Of a stretch of DNA of 64,000 nt, positions 20,932 to 29,025 are shown in pieces (position 1 is the first letter of the stretch; each line of letters begins with the position of its first letter). Location of the stretch: assembly GCF_031834595.1 (NCBI RefSeq), contig NZ_CP115541.1, forward strand, positions 1,488,001 to 1,552,000. The letters are read 5' to 3'. Position numbers and translations under genes: made by a program. The notes under the pieces were generated by a model. The model did not search any database. It saw only the letters and a list, made by a program, of their open reading frames with translations, and had not been told where the DNA came from. This stretch comes from Stenotrophomonas oahuensis. GTDB lineage: Bacteria; Pseudomonadota; Gammaproteobacteria; Xanthomonadales; Xanthomonadaceae.

Positions 20932-21858
20932 TCAGCCCTTCCGCGCGCGCAGCTTTTCCAGCACGCCGTCCAGGGTATCCAGGTCGGTGTAGTGGATGAT
21001 CAGCTTGCCCTTGCCACCACGGCCGTGGTTGATCGCCACGCGTGCGCCGAGCGATTCTGACAGTTCGGTTTCCAGCGAGGCGATGTCGGCCTGCGGGGCA
21101 CCCGGGCTGGGCTTCTTGCGCAGGTTGCCGGGCACCTTGCCGGCGGCAAACTGCTGGGCGCGGTGTTCAACCTCACGCACCGACCAGCCCTGGTCAGCCG
21201 CCTCCTGGGCAAGCTTGCTGGCCAGTTCCGGAGCCAGGGTCAGTAATGCGCGGGCGTGACCCATTTCCAGGCGGCGGCTTTCCAGCAGCACCCGGATGGC
21301 GACCGGCAGTTCCAGCAGGCGCAGCAGGTTGGACACCGCCGCGCGCGAACGGCCGACGGCCTGTGCAGCTTCGGCATGGGTCAGGGTGAATTCGGAGATC
21401 AGACGCTGCAGCGCTTCGGCCTCTTCCAGCGGGTTGAGGTCTTCGCGCTGGATGTTCTCGATCAGCGCCATCGCAATGACGGTGCGGTCTTCCAGCTCGC
21501 GCACCACCACCGGCACTTCGTCCAGCCCGGCCAGCTGCGAGGCGCGCCAGCGGCGTTCACCGGCGACGATCTCGTAGCTGTCAGCCGCCAGCTGGCGCAC
21601 CAGTATCGGCTGGATCACGCCCTGTGCCTTGATCGACTCGGCCAGCTCGTCGAGCTTGGTCGGGTCCATCTCGCGGCGCGGCTGGTACTTGCCGGGCTGC
21701 AGCTGCTTCACCGGCAGCTTGCGCAGCACCTCACCCGGAAGCGGTTCGACCACGGCCGTGGCCTGCTGCACCTGGGTCACCGCGCCCTTGGGCCCGAGCA
21801 GGGCGTCGAGGCCACGGCCGAGGCCGCGTTTCTTGCCGAGGGCGGGCTTGCTGGTCAT
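20932..21858 (-). CDS. parB: Chromosome partitioning protein ParB
   Basis: A 308-residue ParB: N-terminal ParA-interacting basic segment (KKRGLGRGLDALLG), the CTP-binding ParB domain (GKYQPR, IVAGERRWRASQLAGL, ENIQREDLNP), the helix-turn-helix LTHAEAAQAVGRSRAAVSNL and a C-terminal dimerisation region. It binds parS sites and loads as a clamp to segregate origins with ParA. Its ATG overlaps the parA stop by one base. No parS palindrome was found in this window. Confidence 0.95.
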   Translation of the reverse strand: MTSKPALGKKRGLGRGLDALLGPKGAVTQVQQATAVVEPLPGEVLRKLPVKQLQPGKYQPRREMDPTKLDELAESIKAQGVIQPILVRQLAADSYEIVAGERRWRASQLAGLDEVPVVVRELEDRTVIAMALIENIQREDLNPLEEAEALQRLISEFTLTHAEAAQAVGRSRAAVSNLLRLLELPVAIRVLLESRRLEMGHARALLTLAPELASKLAQEAADQGWSVREVEHRAQQFAAGKVPGNLRKKPSPGAPQADIASLETELSESLGARVAINHGRGGKGKLIIHYTDLDTLDGVLEKLRARKG

Positions 21859-22655
21859 CAGGCGGTCTCCATGGCCGTGCCGGCCGTGTTGCGTTGGTGG
21901 TTGCGGCGGATGATCTCGCCGGCCAACCCGAGGTAGGCGACGCCGCCGCGCGAGGCGCGGTCGTAGCCGACGATGCTCTGCCCATGGCTGGGCGCTTCGG
22001 CCAGGCGCACGTTGCGCGGCACGATGGTGCGGAACACGCGATCACCGAAGTGGTCGGTGAGCTCGGCCGAGACGGCATTGGCCAGGTTGTTGCGCACGTC
22101 GAACATGGTGCGCAGCACGCCTTCGATTTCCAGCGTGGGATTGAGACTGGCACGCAGCGCTTCGATGGTTTCCACCAGCGCGCTCAGGCCTTCCAGCGCG
22201 TAGTACTCGCACTGCATCGGCACGATCACCGAATCGGCAGCGGCCAGGGCATTCAGGGTCAGCAGCGACAGTGCCGGCGGGCAGTCGATCAGGATGAAGT
22301 CGTACTGGTCGCGGATTGGAGCCAAGGCACGCTTGAGGCGCTGCTCGCGCTCGCCCTGGTCCATCAGCTGGATCTCGGCGGCGGTCAGGTCGATGTTGCC
22401 CGGCAGCAGGTCGTAGCCTTCCGGCGCAGTGACCCGCACCTGTTCGGCGGTGACTTCACCCAGCAGCAGGTCGCAGGTGGACGCGACCACTTCGCGCTTG
22501 TCCACGCCACTGCCCATGGTTGCGTTGCCCTGCGAATCGAGGTCGACCAGCAGCACGCGCTTGGGCGCAGCAGCCAGGGCAGCGGCCAGATTGACGGCGG
22601 TCGTGGTCTTGCCGACGCCACCTTTCTGGTTGGCGATGGCGATGATGCGGGCCAT
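21858..22655 (-). CDS. parA: Chromosome partitioning ATPase ParA
   Basis: A 265-residue deviant-Walker ATPase: ANQKGGVGKTTTAVNL (residues 8-23), LVDLDSQGNAT, LIDCPPALSLLTLNA. I start at the ATG at 22655 (MARIIAIANQ), which gives the standard length. It lies between rsmG and parB in the conserved chromosomal order and uses ParB-stimulated ATP hydrolysis to move origins. Its stop overlaps the parB start. Confidence 0.95.
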   Translation of the reverse strand: MARIIAIANQKGGVGKTTTAVNLAAALAAAPKRVLLVDLDSQGNATMGSGVDKREVVASTCDLLLGEVTAEQVRVTAPEGYDLLPGNIDLTAAEIQLMDQGEREQRLKRALAPIRDQYDFILIDCPPALSLLTLNALAAADSVIVPMQCEYYALEGLSALVETIEALRASLNPTLEIEGVLRTMFDVRNNLANAVSAELTDHFGDRVFRTIVPRNVRLAEAPSHGQSIVGYDRASRGGVAYLGLAGEIIRRNHQRNTAGTAMETA

Positions 22656-22764
22656 GCGGGTGAGCCTCATCGGCAGGGAGTGGGACTGGTCATTATGCGT
22701 ATAAGGGGCGTGTCATGCACTGTGAGATGCGCCGGAAGGGCTTTGCGACCCGCCCGACGGCGGC

Positions 22765-23403
22765 TCACGGACCGGCCACCACGACCAGGTGACGCTCGCC
22801 GGTCAGGCCCGGCACATGCAGCGGCAGCACGGTTTCCACGGTCCAGCCGGCCGGCAGCTGGGCGATCTCATCGTGGGGGTAAACGCCTTTCATGGCCAGC
22901 AGCCGGCCACCGGGGCGCAGCAGGTGCCCTCCGACCTCGATGATGCCGGCCAGGGTGTCCATGGCGCGCGCGGTCAGGTTGTCATATGCGCCCGGTTCGT
23001 CCAGCGCCTCGGCGCGCGATTCGGCCACGCGGGCATTGGTCAGCCCGAGCTGGCGCACGGCCTCGCGCATGAAGCGCGCCTTCTTGCCGTTGCTTTCCAC
23101 CAGGGTGACCTGCAGCTGCGGGCGGGCGATGGCCAGTGGAATGCCGGGCAGCCCGGGACCGGTGCCGAGGTCGGCCAGGGTGCCGCGCTCCAGGTGCGGC
23201 TGCATCGCCAGCGAGTCGAGCAGGTGGCGGGTGACCATCTCCAGCGGGTCGCGGATGGCGGTCAGGTTGTAGGTCTTGTTCCAGCGGTTGAGCAGGGTCA
23301 GGTACTGCAGCAACGGCGCGGCCAGGGCGGCGTCAAGCTGCATCGCGGCCAGGCCACGCGCAAGCGCGTCGGCCACGCCGGGGGAAAGAATGTGTGCGGT
23401 CAT
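22765..23403 (-). CDS. rsmG: 16S rRNA (guanine-527-N7)-methyltransferase
   Basis: A 212-residue RsmG (GidB) methylating G527 of 16S rRNA with SAM. Key segments are [18 protein letters not shown], the SAM loop [16 protein letters not shown] and [15 protein letters not shown]. The ATG at 23403 gives the normal N-terminus (MTAHILSPG). The gene precedes parA in the conserved rsmG-parA-parB arrangement, with 109 bp between. Confidence 0.95.
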   Translation of the reverse strand: MTAHILSPGVADALARGLAAMQLDAALAAPLLQYLTLLNRWNKTYNLTAIRDPLEMVTRHLLDSLAMQPHLERGTLADLGTGPGLPGIPLAIARPQLQVTLVESNGKKARFMREAVRQLGLTNARVAESRAEALDEPGAYDNLTARAMDTLAGIIEVGGHLLRPGGRLLAMKGVYPHDEIAQLPAGWTVETVLPLHVPGLTGERHLVVVAGP

Positions 23404-23443
23404 GCCGGCATTATCGCAGGGATTGCCCGGATGCCGGCCGCGC

Positions 23444-24043
23444 TCAGCGCGCGTACCAGGCCAGCGCGGCGCGGAAGTCCGGAGCAGCCTGCCACTCGTG
23501 CAGGTGCCAGCGGCTGGCCGGGCCCAGTTCCGGGTCGCACCAGGCCAGATGCAGGGTTCCATCGGCCGCCGCTGCCAACTGCAGCCGGTGCAGGCCGAAC
23601 GAGATGCCCTGCCCCTGCGCCTTGAGCAGGGCTTCCTTGGCGCACCAGACCCGGAAGAACCAGTGGTTCAGGCCGGCGTCGTCCAGACCGAGCAGCCATT
23701 CGACCTCGGCCGGATGGAAGAAGCGTTCGGTGATTTCGCGCATGCGCGGGCGGGGTCGCAGCGGCTCCAGGTCCACGCCCAGCCTGACCCCTTCGCCCAG
23801 CGCCACCAGCAGCAGGCCGTGGCTGTGGCTCCAGCCGGTGCCGAGGTGGGCCAGACGGCCGTCCAGTTCCGGCCGGCCGCGCTCGTCGCGCAGCAGCGGC
23901 AGGTCTTCCGGCTGGCCGCCCAGCTGTTCGGCCAGCAGGACGCGCGCCTGCGGCTCGCCGCGGGTGCCGTGTACGTGCGGCAGCTTCCAGACCGTGACCG
24001 GGCCGAAGCGCCACGGCCCTTCGAGAGTGGCCGGCAAGCTCAT
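23444..24043 (-). CDS. 4'-phosphopantetheinyl transferase
   Basis: A roughly 199-residue Sfp-type phosphopantetheinyl transferase that converts apo carrier proteins to holo form using CoA. It has [14 protein letters not shown] with the Mg-binding Asp/Glu and [17 protein letters not shown], the WxxKEAxxK signature. Start at 24043 (MSLPATLEG) is chosen; a GTG at 24070 is possible. In Xanthomonadaceae such enzymes serve aryl-polyene pigment or fatty-acid carrier proteins; the partner cannot be read here. It is 40 bp upstream of rsmG on the same strand. Confidence 0.88.
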   Translation of the reverse strand: MSLPATLEGPWRFGPVTVWKLPHVHGTRGEPQARVLLAEQLGGQPEDLPLLRDERGRPELDGRLAHLGTGWSHSHGLLLVALGEGVRLGVDLEPLRPRPRMREITERFFHPAEVEWLLGLDDAGLNHWFFRVWCAKEALLKAQGQGISFGLHRLQLAAAADGTLHLAWCDPELGPASRWHLHEWQAAPDFRAALAWYAR

Positions 24044-24133
24044 GCGAATGCGTTGTGGGTGCGATTGCACGGCAACTTCACGGCATCTGCCGTCAACTTG
24101 CGCCGTCGCACCGACAAACCGGGAGTCAAGATC

Positions 24134-24385
24134 ATGGGCATCATCATCTGGCTGATCGTGGGTGGCGTGGTGGGCTGGCTGGCCAGCATCATCATGCGCC
24201 GCGATGCACAGCAGGGCATCATCCTCAACATCGTGGTCGGCATTGTCGGCGCATTGCTCGCCGGCTGGCTGTTCGGCGGTGGCATCAACGAAGCGATCAC
24301 CATCCGCACGTTCCTGTTCTCATTGATCGGCGCGGTGATCCTGCTGGCCATAGTGAATCTCTTCACCAGAAAGAGCATCCGGTAG
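24134..24385 (+). CDS. GlsB/YeaQ/YmgE family membrane protein
   Basis: An 83-residue three-helix inner-membrane protein (IIIWLIVGGVVGWLASIIM, IILNIVVGIVGALLAGWLF, FLFSLIGAVILLAIVNLF) of the transglycosylase-associated/GlsB family, often stress-induced. GGGAG precedes the ATG at good spacing. Its TAG stop codon (24383-24385) is the TAG of a GTAG-headed REP, so the repeat lies directly on the end of the reading frame. A terminator follows 41 bp later. Confidence 0.85.
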   Translation: MGIIIWLIVGGVVGWLASIIMRRDAQQGIILNIVVGIVGALLAGWLFGGGINEAITIRTFLFSLIGAVILLAIVNLFTRKSIR

Positions 24386-24406
24386 GTAACGACCGTTGGT
24401 CGTTAC
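24382..24406 (+). repeat. SMAG/REP stem-loop overlapping a stop codon
   Basis: GTAG then GTAACGACC-GTT-GGTCGTTAC, a variant with compensating changes of the elements at 9265 and 20896. It provides the stop codon of the GlsB-like gene. Confidence 0.85.
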
Positions 24407-24425
24407 GCCGATCACGCACCTCTTG

Positions 24426-24450
24426 GACCCGGCTCACCGCCGGGTCTTTT
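24426..24450 (+). terminator. Intrinsic terminator
   Basis: GACCCGGC-TCACC-GCCGGGTC followed by TTTT, downstream of the GlsB-like gene and just before the convergent end of xthA. Confidence 0.85.
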
Positions 24451-24454
24451 CATT

Positions 24455-25222
24455 TCAACCCAACTGCACCCATGCCGGCGCATGATCGCTCGGCCGGTCC
24501 CAGGTACGCGGCTCGCGATCGATCCCGGCCGCCACCGCACGCGCCTTGAGCGCGTCGGACACCAGGGTCAGATCAATGCGCAGACCCAGATTGCGGCGGA
24601 AACCCGCAGCCCGGTAATCCCACCAGCTGAACACCCCGTCCTCATCGTTGTGCAGACGGAAGGCATCATGCAGACCCAGCTGCTGCAGCTTGTGCAGCGC
24701 ACCGCGCTCGGCGGTGGAAGTGAGAATGTGGTTCTCGTTCCACACCAGCGGGTCGTGGGTATCGCGGCCTTCCGGGGCAATGTTGAAGTCGCCCATCACG
24801 ATCAGCTCCGGGTACTTCTTCAGTTCGTCGGCCACCCAGGCATGCACGGCTTCCAGCCAGCGCAGCTTGTACTCGTACTTGTCGGTGCCGACGTCCTGGC
24901 CGTTGACCACGTACAGGTTGATGATGCGTACGCCGTTGACGGTGCCGGCAATGGCGCGCTTCTGCTCATCTTCGAAGCCGGGAATACCGATCTGCACATC
25001 CTGCGCCGGCTCGCGCGACAGCAGCGCCACCCCGTTGTAGGTCTTCTGCCCGGCAAACACGCTGCGGTAGCCGAGCCCGGCCAGTACGGCGTCGGGGAAC
25101 TTGTGGTCTTCCATCTTCGTTTCCTGGATGCCGACGACATCCGGGGCGAAGGTGGTAAGCCACTGTTCCAGGTGCGGCAGGCGCACGTTGAGCGAATTGA
25201 CGTTCCAGGAGGCGATTTTCAT
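24455..25222 (-). CDS. xthA: Exodeoxyribonuclease III
   Basis: A 255-residue ExoIII-family AP endonuclease. It has MKIASWNVNSLNVRLPHL, the metal-binding Glu in GIQETKMED, the catalytic GDFNIAPEGRDTHDP, and the terminal SDHAPAW. It cuts DNA 5' to abasic sites in base-excision repair. It has no N-terminal extension and matches the usual length (~255-268). Confidence 0.94.
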   Translation of the reverse strand: MKIASWNVNSLNVRLPHLEQWLTTFAPDVVGIQETKMEDHKFPDAVLAGLGYRSVFAGQKTYNGVALLSREPAQDVQIGIPGFEDEQKRAIAGTVNGVRIINLYVVNGQDVGTDKYEYKLRWLEAVHAWVADELKKYPELIVMGDFNIAPEGRDTHDPLVWNENHILTSTAERGALHKLQQLGLHDAFRLHNDEDGVFSWWDYRAAGFRRNLGLRIDLTLVSDALKARAVAAGIDREPRTWDRPSDHAPAWVQLG

Positions 25223-25237
25223 GGGGGCATTCTACCG

Positions 25238-25308
25238 GTAGTGCCGGCCGCTGGCCGGCATCCGCATGGTGCCGGCAATGCAAGGAGCCGGCCAGCGGCC
25301 CGCACTAC
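25238..25308. repeat. Inverted pair of SMAG/REP stem-loops
   Basis: GTAGTGCCGGCCGCTGGCCG at the left and its imperfect mirror ending CACTAC at the right, about 26 bp apart, between xthA and the relB-like gene. Confidence 0.8.
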
Positions 25309-25311
25309 CAC

Positions 25312-25611
25312 TCAGCTTTTAGTGCGCCGCTTCCTGTCGATCATCGCCTGCGCGTCGTCCACTACCTGCTGGTGCGGCAGAGTCGGTTGGCCATCGGCCA
25401 GGGCTTCCTGCACTTTGGCGCGGAACCACTTGTCATGGGCTTCCGGGTCCGCCGTGAGTCCTGCCGGCAGCCCGCCTTCCTTGATGATGCGGGTGAGTAA
25501 AATCCGCACCGCATCGGAAACGGTCAGGCCGACGTTGGCCAGCATTTCGGTGGCGTCAGCCTTCAGCTTCTCATCCACTCGGATATGCAGCATGGAGGTC
25601 TGGGCGGCCAT
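25312..25611 (-). CDS. RelB/DinJ-family antitoxin, apparently without a toxin
   Basis: A 99-residue ribbon-helix-helix protein: SMLHIRVDEKLKADATEML followed by GLTVSDAVRILLTRIIKEG is the RelB/DinJ DNA-binding fold, and the C-terminal half would wrap a RelE-type toxin. I start at the ATG at 25611, because the longer frame runs through the operator palindrome. Downstream there is only a REP pair and then xthA, so no toxin gene follows; none precedes either. It may be a solitary regulator or a relic of a toxin-antitoxin pair, perhaps acting with a toxin elsewhere. Confidence 0.75.
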   Translation of the reverse strand: MAAQTSMLHIRVDEKLKADATEMLANVGLTVSDAVRILLTRIIKEGGLPAGLTADPEAHDKWFRAKVQEALADGQPTLPHQQVVDDAQAMIDRKRRTKS

Positions 25612-25640
25612 CGTGGTTTTCCGGTGCAGGTATTGGGTCA

Positions 25641-25666
25641 GACTGTATCTCATTTGAGATACAGTC
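25641..25666. promoter_or_regulatory. Operator palindrome of the relB-like gene
   Basis: GACTGTATCTCA and TGAGATACAGTC form perfect 12-bp arms separated by two T. It lies 30 bp upstream of the ATG, the position expected for an autoregulatory ribbon-helix-helix operator. The sequence is AT-rich compared with its surroundings and could include the -10 region. Confidence 0.85.
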
Positions 25667-25693
25667 AAGTCCCGACTTGTTCCGATGAGCGGA

Positions 25694-27109
25694 TTACCGC
25701 ACCAGCAGCTTCAGCAGCCCGGCGATCTTCGAATACGGCGGCTTCAGCCGGTCGCTGGCGGCCCAGCGCGACTGGTACAGGATCGGCAGCAGCTTGCTCA
25801 TGGCGTCGAAGCCCGCCCGGCCGTGGTACGCGCCCATTCCACTGGGCCCGACCCCGCCGAACGGCAGGCCGTTGATGGCGAAGTGCAGCAGCGTGTCGTT
25901 GACGGTGACGCCACCGGCCACCACCTGCCCCAAGACTTGCTCGACCGGTTCGCGGCGTTCGCTGAACACGTACAAGGCCAGCGGGCGGTCGCGGGTCTGG
26001 ATGTCGGAAATGGCTGCCTCCAGGTCCGGGTAGGCGCAGACCGGCAGGATCGGCCCGAAGATTTCCTCACGCATCAGATCCAGGTCGGCGGGCGGGTCCA
26101 GCACCACGGTGGGGGCGATCAGTCGTTCGCGATCTGCGCGGTCGCGATCAATGTGGGCCAGCTCCAGCACGGGCACGCCGCGTTCGCGCGCTTGAGCAAG
26201 GTATCCCTGCAGGCGCTGGTACTGGCCTTCATTGATGATGCGGGTGTAGTCGGAGGGATCGCGGAAGTCGCCGTAACGCGCCTGCACCTGAGTTTGCAGC
26301 TGCTGCACCAGCTGACGCTGGCGGCGGCTGTCGATCAGCACGTAATCCGGCGCGATGCAGGTCTGGCCGGCGTTGAACCACTTGCCGGTCGCCAGCCGCG
26401 AAGCGGCCTTGTCCAGCGGGTAGTCGCTGCAGACGATGGCCGGGGATTTGCCGCCCAGCTCCAGGGTCAGCGGAGTGAGGTTCGGCGCGGCGGCCGCCAT
26501 CACCTTGCGACCGACCGCCGTGGAGCCGGTGAACACCAGATGGTCGAGCGTTGCGCCAGCAACCGCGGCGGCGAGTGCGGCGTCGCCCTGCACCACCGCC
26601 ACGCGTTCGGGCGGGAACACGTCGGCCAGCAGTGACTGCAGGAAGGCGCTGGTGCGTGGGGTGTGTTCGGAAGGTTTGAGCAGCACGTGGTTGCCGGCGG
26701 CGATGGCGGTGGCCAGCGGTATCAGGGCGAGGTTCACCGGGTAGTTCCAGGGCGAGATCACCCCGATTACGCCCAGTGGGACCGGACGCAGCTGCGCCTT
26801 GGCCGGCCAGAACCGCCAGCCGACCCCGACTCGCCGCGGCTTTGCGTAGCTGCGCAGAAGCTGGAGCAGGTGGTCGATCTCGCCCAGCACGGTCATGCCG
26901 TCGGCGATCAGCGATTCGTGGTGGGAGCGATGGCCGAAGTCGGCGGCGATGGCTTCGGCCATTTCCGGAAGGCGCGCTTTGAGTGCGGTGCGCAGTGTCA
27001 GCAGGTCGGTGCGGCGCTGGTCGAGTGACGGGCGATTGGCCTGCCACGCCTGGCGCAGGGTGGCGACGAGGGCGGGAAGCGCGTCAGGAGGGGTGGTGGC
27101 GTCGGTCAT
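25694..27109 (-). CDS. Coniferyl aldehyde dehydrogenase-like aldehyde dehydrogenase
   Basis: A 471-residue NAD(P)-dependent aldehyde dehydrogenase of the CalB/ALDH3 type. It shows VISPWNYPVNLALIPLATAI, the NAD-binding FTGSTAVGRKVM, the general base in LTLELGGKSPAIV, the catalytic Cys in FNAGQTCIAPDYV and the C-terminal LPFGGVGPSGMGAYHG. Family length is typical. Coniferyl aldehyde and related aromatic or fatty aldehydes are the usual substrates; the actual one is not shown by context. Confidence 0.85.
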   Translation of the reverse strand: MTDATTPPDALPALVATLRQAWQANRPSLDQRRTDLLTLRTALKARLPEMAEAIAADFGHRSHHESLIADGMTVLGEIDHLLQLLRSYAKPRRVGVGWRFWPAKAQLRPVPLGVIGVISPWNYPVNLALIPLATAIAAGNHVLLKPSEHTPRTSAFLQSLLADVFPPERVAVVQGDAALAAAVAGATLDHLVFTGSTAVGRKVMAAAAPNLTPLTLELGGKSPAIVCSDYPLDKAASRLATGKWFNAGQTCIAPDYVLIDSRRQRQLVQQLQTQVQARYGDFRDPSDYTRIINEGQYQRLQGYLAQARERGVPVLELAHIDRDRADRERLIAPTVVLDPPADLDLMREEIFGPILPVCAYPDLEAAISDIQTRDRPLALYVFSERREPVEQVLGQVVAGGVTVNDTLLHFAINGLPFGGVGPSGMGAYHGRAGFDAMSKLLPILYQSRWAASDRLKPPYSKIAGLLKLLVR

Positions 27110-27144
27110 GGGCGGAATATAGCAATGCGCGTGTCAGGGTCCGC

Positions 27145-27208
27145 GAAGCCACGCAGGGCGTGGCTCTACGGTCAGGAGCCAGCGTAGAGCCACGCCCTGC
27201 GTGGCTTC
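27145..27208. repeat. Perfect inverted pair of SMAG/REP elements
   Basis: Two 25-bp elements (GTAGAGCCACGCCCTGCGTG and onward) in exact inverted orientation with a 14-bp spacer, between the aldehyde dehydrogenase and the MHS transporter gene. The pair could form a long cruciform or RNA hairpin. Confidence 0.9.
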
Positions 27209-27225
27209 GGGAAACCCGAACGAGG

Positions 27226-27253
27226 AAGGGCCGTGGTTCGCACCACGGCCCTT
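27226..27253 (-). terminator. Hairpin terminator after the MHS transporter
   Basis: AAGGGCCGTGGT and ACCACGGCCCTT are perfect 12-bp arms around a 4-bp loop, 23 bp past the transporter stop. The following minus-strand sequence is only moderately T-rich, so efficiency is uncertain. Confidence 0.65.
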
Positions 27254-27276
27254 CGTTCTTCCATCACCGATCGTTC

Positions 27277-28941
27277 TTACTTGGTGATATCCACATCCTT
27301 GGTTTCCTTCAGGAACAGGCCACCCACCACCACCGTCATCAGCGCGATGATGATCGGGTACCACAGGCCGTAGTACAGGTTGCCGGTGCCGGCCACCAGC
27401 GCGAACGAGATCGCCGGCAGGAAGCCACCGAACCAGCCGTTACCGATATGGTACGGCAGCGACATCGAGGTGTAGCGAATGCGGGTCGGGAACAGTTCGA
27501 CCAGGTAGGCGGCAATCGGGCCGTACACCATGGTCACGTACAGCACCAGGATCCACAGCATCAGAATCGTGCCGGGGATGTTGATACGGGCACCATCCGC
27601 CTTGGACGGATAGCCGGCACTGGTCAGCGCGGTCTTCAGCTCGGCACCGAACGCATCGGCCTTGGCCTTGCCTTCTTCCTTGGTCAGGCCGGCGGCCTCG
27701 TACGAGGTGACGCTGGCGCTGCCCACATTCACCATCGCCAGCGAACCGGCGGCGGCAGGCTGCACGTCATACGGCACACCGGCCTTGGTCAGCGCGGCGG
27801 TGGCCACGTCGCAGGAGCTGGTGAACTTGCGCAGGCCGACCGGATCGAACTGGAACGAACAGGTGGACGGATCAGCGACGACCAGCGCCGGCGAAGACGA
27901 ACGCGCTTCTTCGATGGCCGGGTTGGCGAAGTGGGTCAGGCCCTTGAAGATCGGAATGTAGGTGACGGCCGCCAGCAGACAGCCGGCCAGGATGATCTTC
28001 TTGCGACCGATGCGGTCGGACAGCCAGCCGAAGAAGATGAAGAACGGCACGCCCAGCGCGAGTGCAGCGGCAATCAGCAGGTACGACGTGGTGGCTTCCA
28101 CCTTCAGCATGCTGCTCAGGAAGAACAGCGCGTAGAACTGACCGCCGTACCACACCACCGCCTGACCAGCGGCCGCACCCAGCAGCACCAGCAGCATCAG
28201 CTTCAGGTTGCCGCCCTTGAGGCTGTCACGGAACGGGGTCTTGGAGCCCTTGCCTTCGGCCTTCATCTGCTGGAACAGCGGCGATTCGCTCAGCTGCAGA
28301 CGGATCCACACCGAGATGCCCAGCAGCACGATCGAGACCAGGAACGGAATGCGCCAGCCCCAGGCTTCGAAAGCTTCGTTGCCCAGGAAGTAACGGCAGG
28401 CCAGGATGATCAGCAGCGACATGAACAGGCCGAGCGTGGCCGTGCACTGGATGAAGCTGGTGTACAGGCCGCGCTTGTCGTCCGGCGCATGCTCGGCCAC
28501 GTAGGTGGCGGCACCGCCGTATTCACCGCCCATGGCCAGGCCCTGGGCCAGACGCAGGATGATCAGGATCACCGGTGCGGCGAAGCCGATCGAGGCGTAG
28601 TTGGGCAGCACACCGACCAGGAAGGTCGAGATGCCCATGATCAGGATGGTGACCAGGAAGGTGTACTTGCGGCCGATGCGGTCGCCGAGGCTGCCGAAGA
28701 AGGCCGCGCCGAACGGACGCACGAAGAAGCCGGCGGCGAAGGCCAGCAGGGCGAAGATCATGCCCGTGGTTTCGTTGACGCCACTGAAGAACTGCTTGGC
28801 GATGATCGCGGCAAGCGAGCCGTAAAGGAAGAAGTCATACCACTCGAACACCGTGCCGAGGCTCGATGCAAAAATGACTTTCTTGTGGCCCTTGGTCAGG
28901 GACCCCGCGGAATCGTGCGCGGTTGTAGGTGTGCTGGTCAT
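27277..28941 (-). CDS. MHS-family MFS metabolite:H+ symporter with large loop
   Basis: A 554-residue major facilitator of the metabolite:H+ symporter branch (ShiA/KgtP/ProP relatives). ASSLGTVFEWYDFFLYGSLA opens it, followed by GRKYTFLVTILIMG, GGEYGGAATYVAEHAP and GWLSDRIGRKKI. The ATG at 28941 has GGAGGGG upstream. Compared with ~430-residue relatives it carries an extra block of about 100 residues between helices (from SSSPALVVADPSTCSF to about KADGARINIPGT) with two cysteines, probably a periplasmic, perhaps disulfide-bonded loop. It lies downstream of a DcaP-like porin, suggesting uptake of the same organic acid; the substrate is not identified. Confidence 0.85.
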   Translation of the reverse strand: MTSTPTTAHDSAGSLTKGHKKVIFASSLGTVFEWYDFFLYGSLAAIIAKQFFSGVNETTGMIFALLAFAAGFFVRPFGAAFFGSLGDRIGRKYTFLVTILIMGISTFLVGVLPNYASIGFAAPVILIILRLAQGLAMGGEYGGAATYVAEHAPDDKRGLYTSFIQCTATLGLFMSLLIILACRYFLGNEAFEAWGWRIPFLVSIVLLGISVWIRLQLSESPLFQQMKAEGKGSKTPFRDSLKGGNLKLMLLVLLGAAAGQAVVWYGGQFYALFFLSSMLKVEATTSYLLIAAALALGVPFFIFFGWLSDRIGRKKIILAGCLLAAVTYIPIFKGLTHFANPAIEEARSSSPALVVADPSTCSFQFDPVGLRKFTSSCDVATAALTKAGVPYDVQPAAAGSLAMVNVGSASVTSYEAAGLTKEEGKAKADAFGAELKTALTSAGYPSKADGARINIPGTILMLWILVLYVTMVYGPIAAYLVELFPTRIRYTSMSLPYHIGNGWFGGFLPAISFALVAGTGNLYYGLWYPIIIALMTVVVGGLFLKETKDVDITK

Positions 28942-28971
28942 GAGACGCTTCCCCTCCGAAGCATGGTGGTG

Positions 28972-29021
28972 TGCCGGCGTTACGCCGGCATTTTTTTGTA
29001 ATGCCGGGTCTTGCCCGGCAA
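28972..29021. repeat. Two hairpins between porin and transporter genes
   Basis: TGCCGGCGT-ACGCCGGCA followed by seven T (28972-28997), then a REP-like GCCGGG-TCTT-GCCCGGC. The T-run is on the plus strand, whereas both neighbours are on the minus strand, so it is not an obvious terminator for them. Confidence 0.65.
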
Positions 29022-29025
29022 ACAC

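Noticed and set aside
20932..22655. A parS site near parAB
   Set aside because: No palindrome close to the TGTTTCACGTGAAACA consensus was found in or around the par genes or elsewhere in the window by eye.
28972..28997. Hairpin plus T-run as a terminator for the porin or transporter
   Set aside because: The T-run follows the hairpin on the plus strand, but both genes are on the minus strand.
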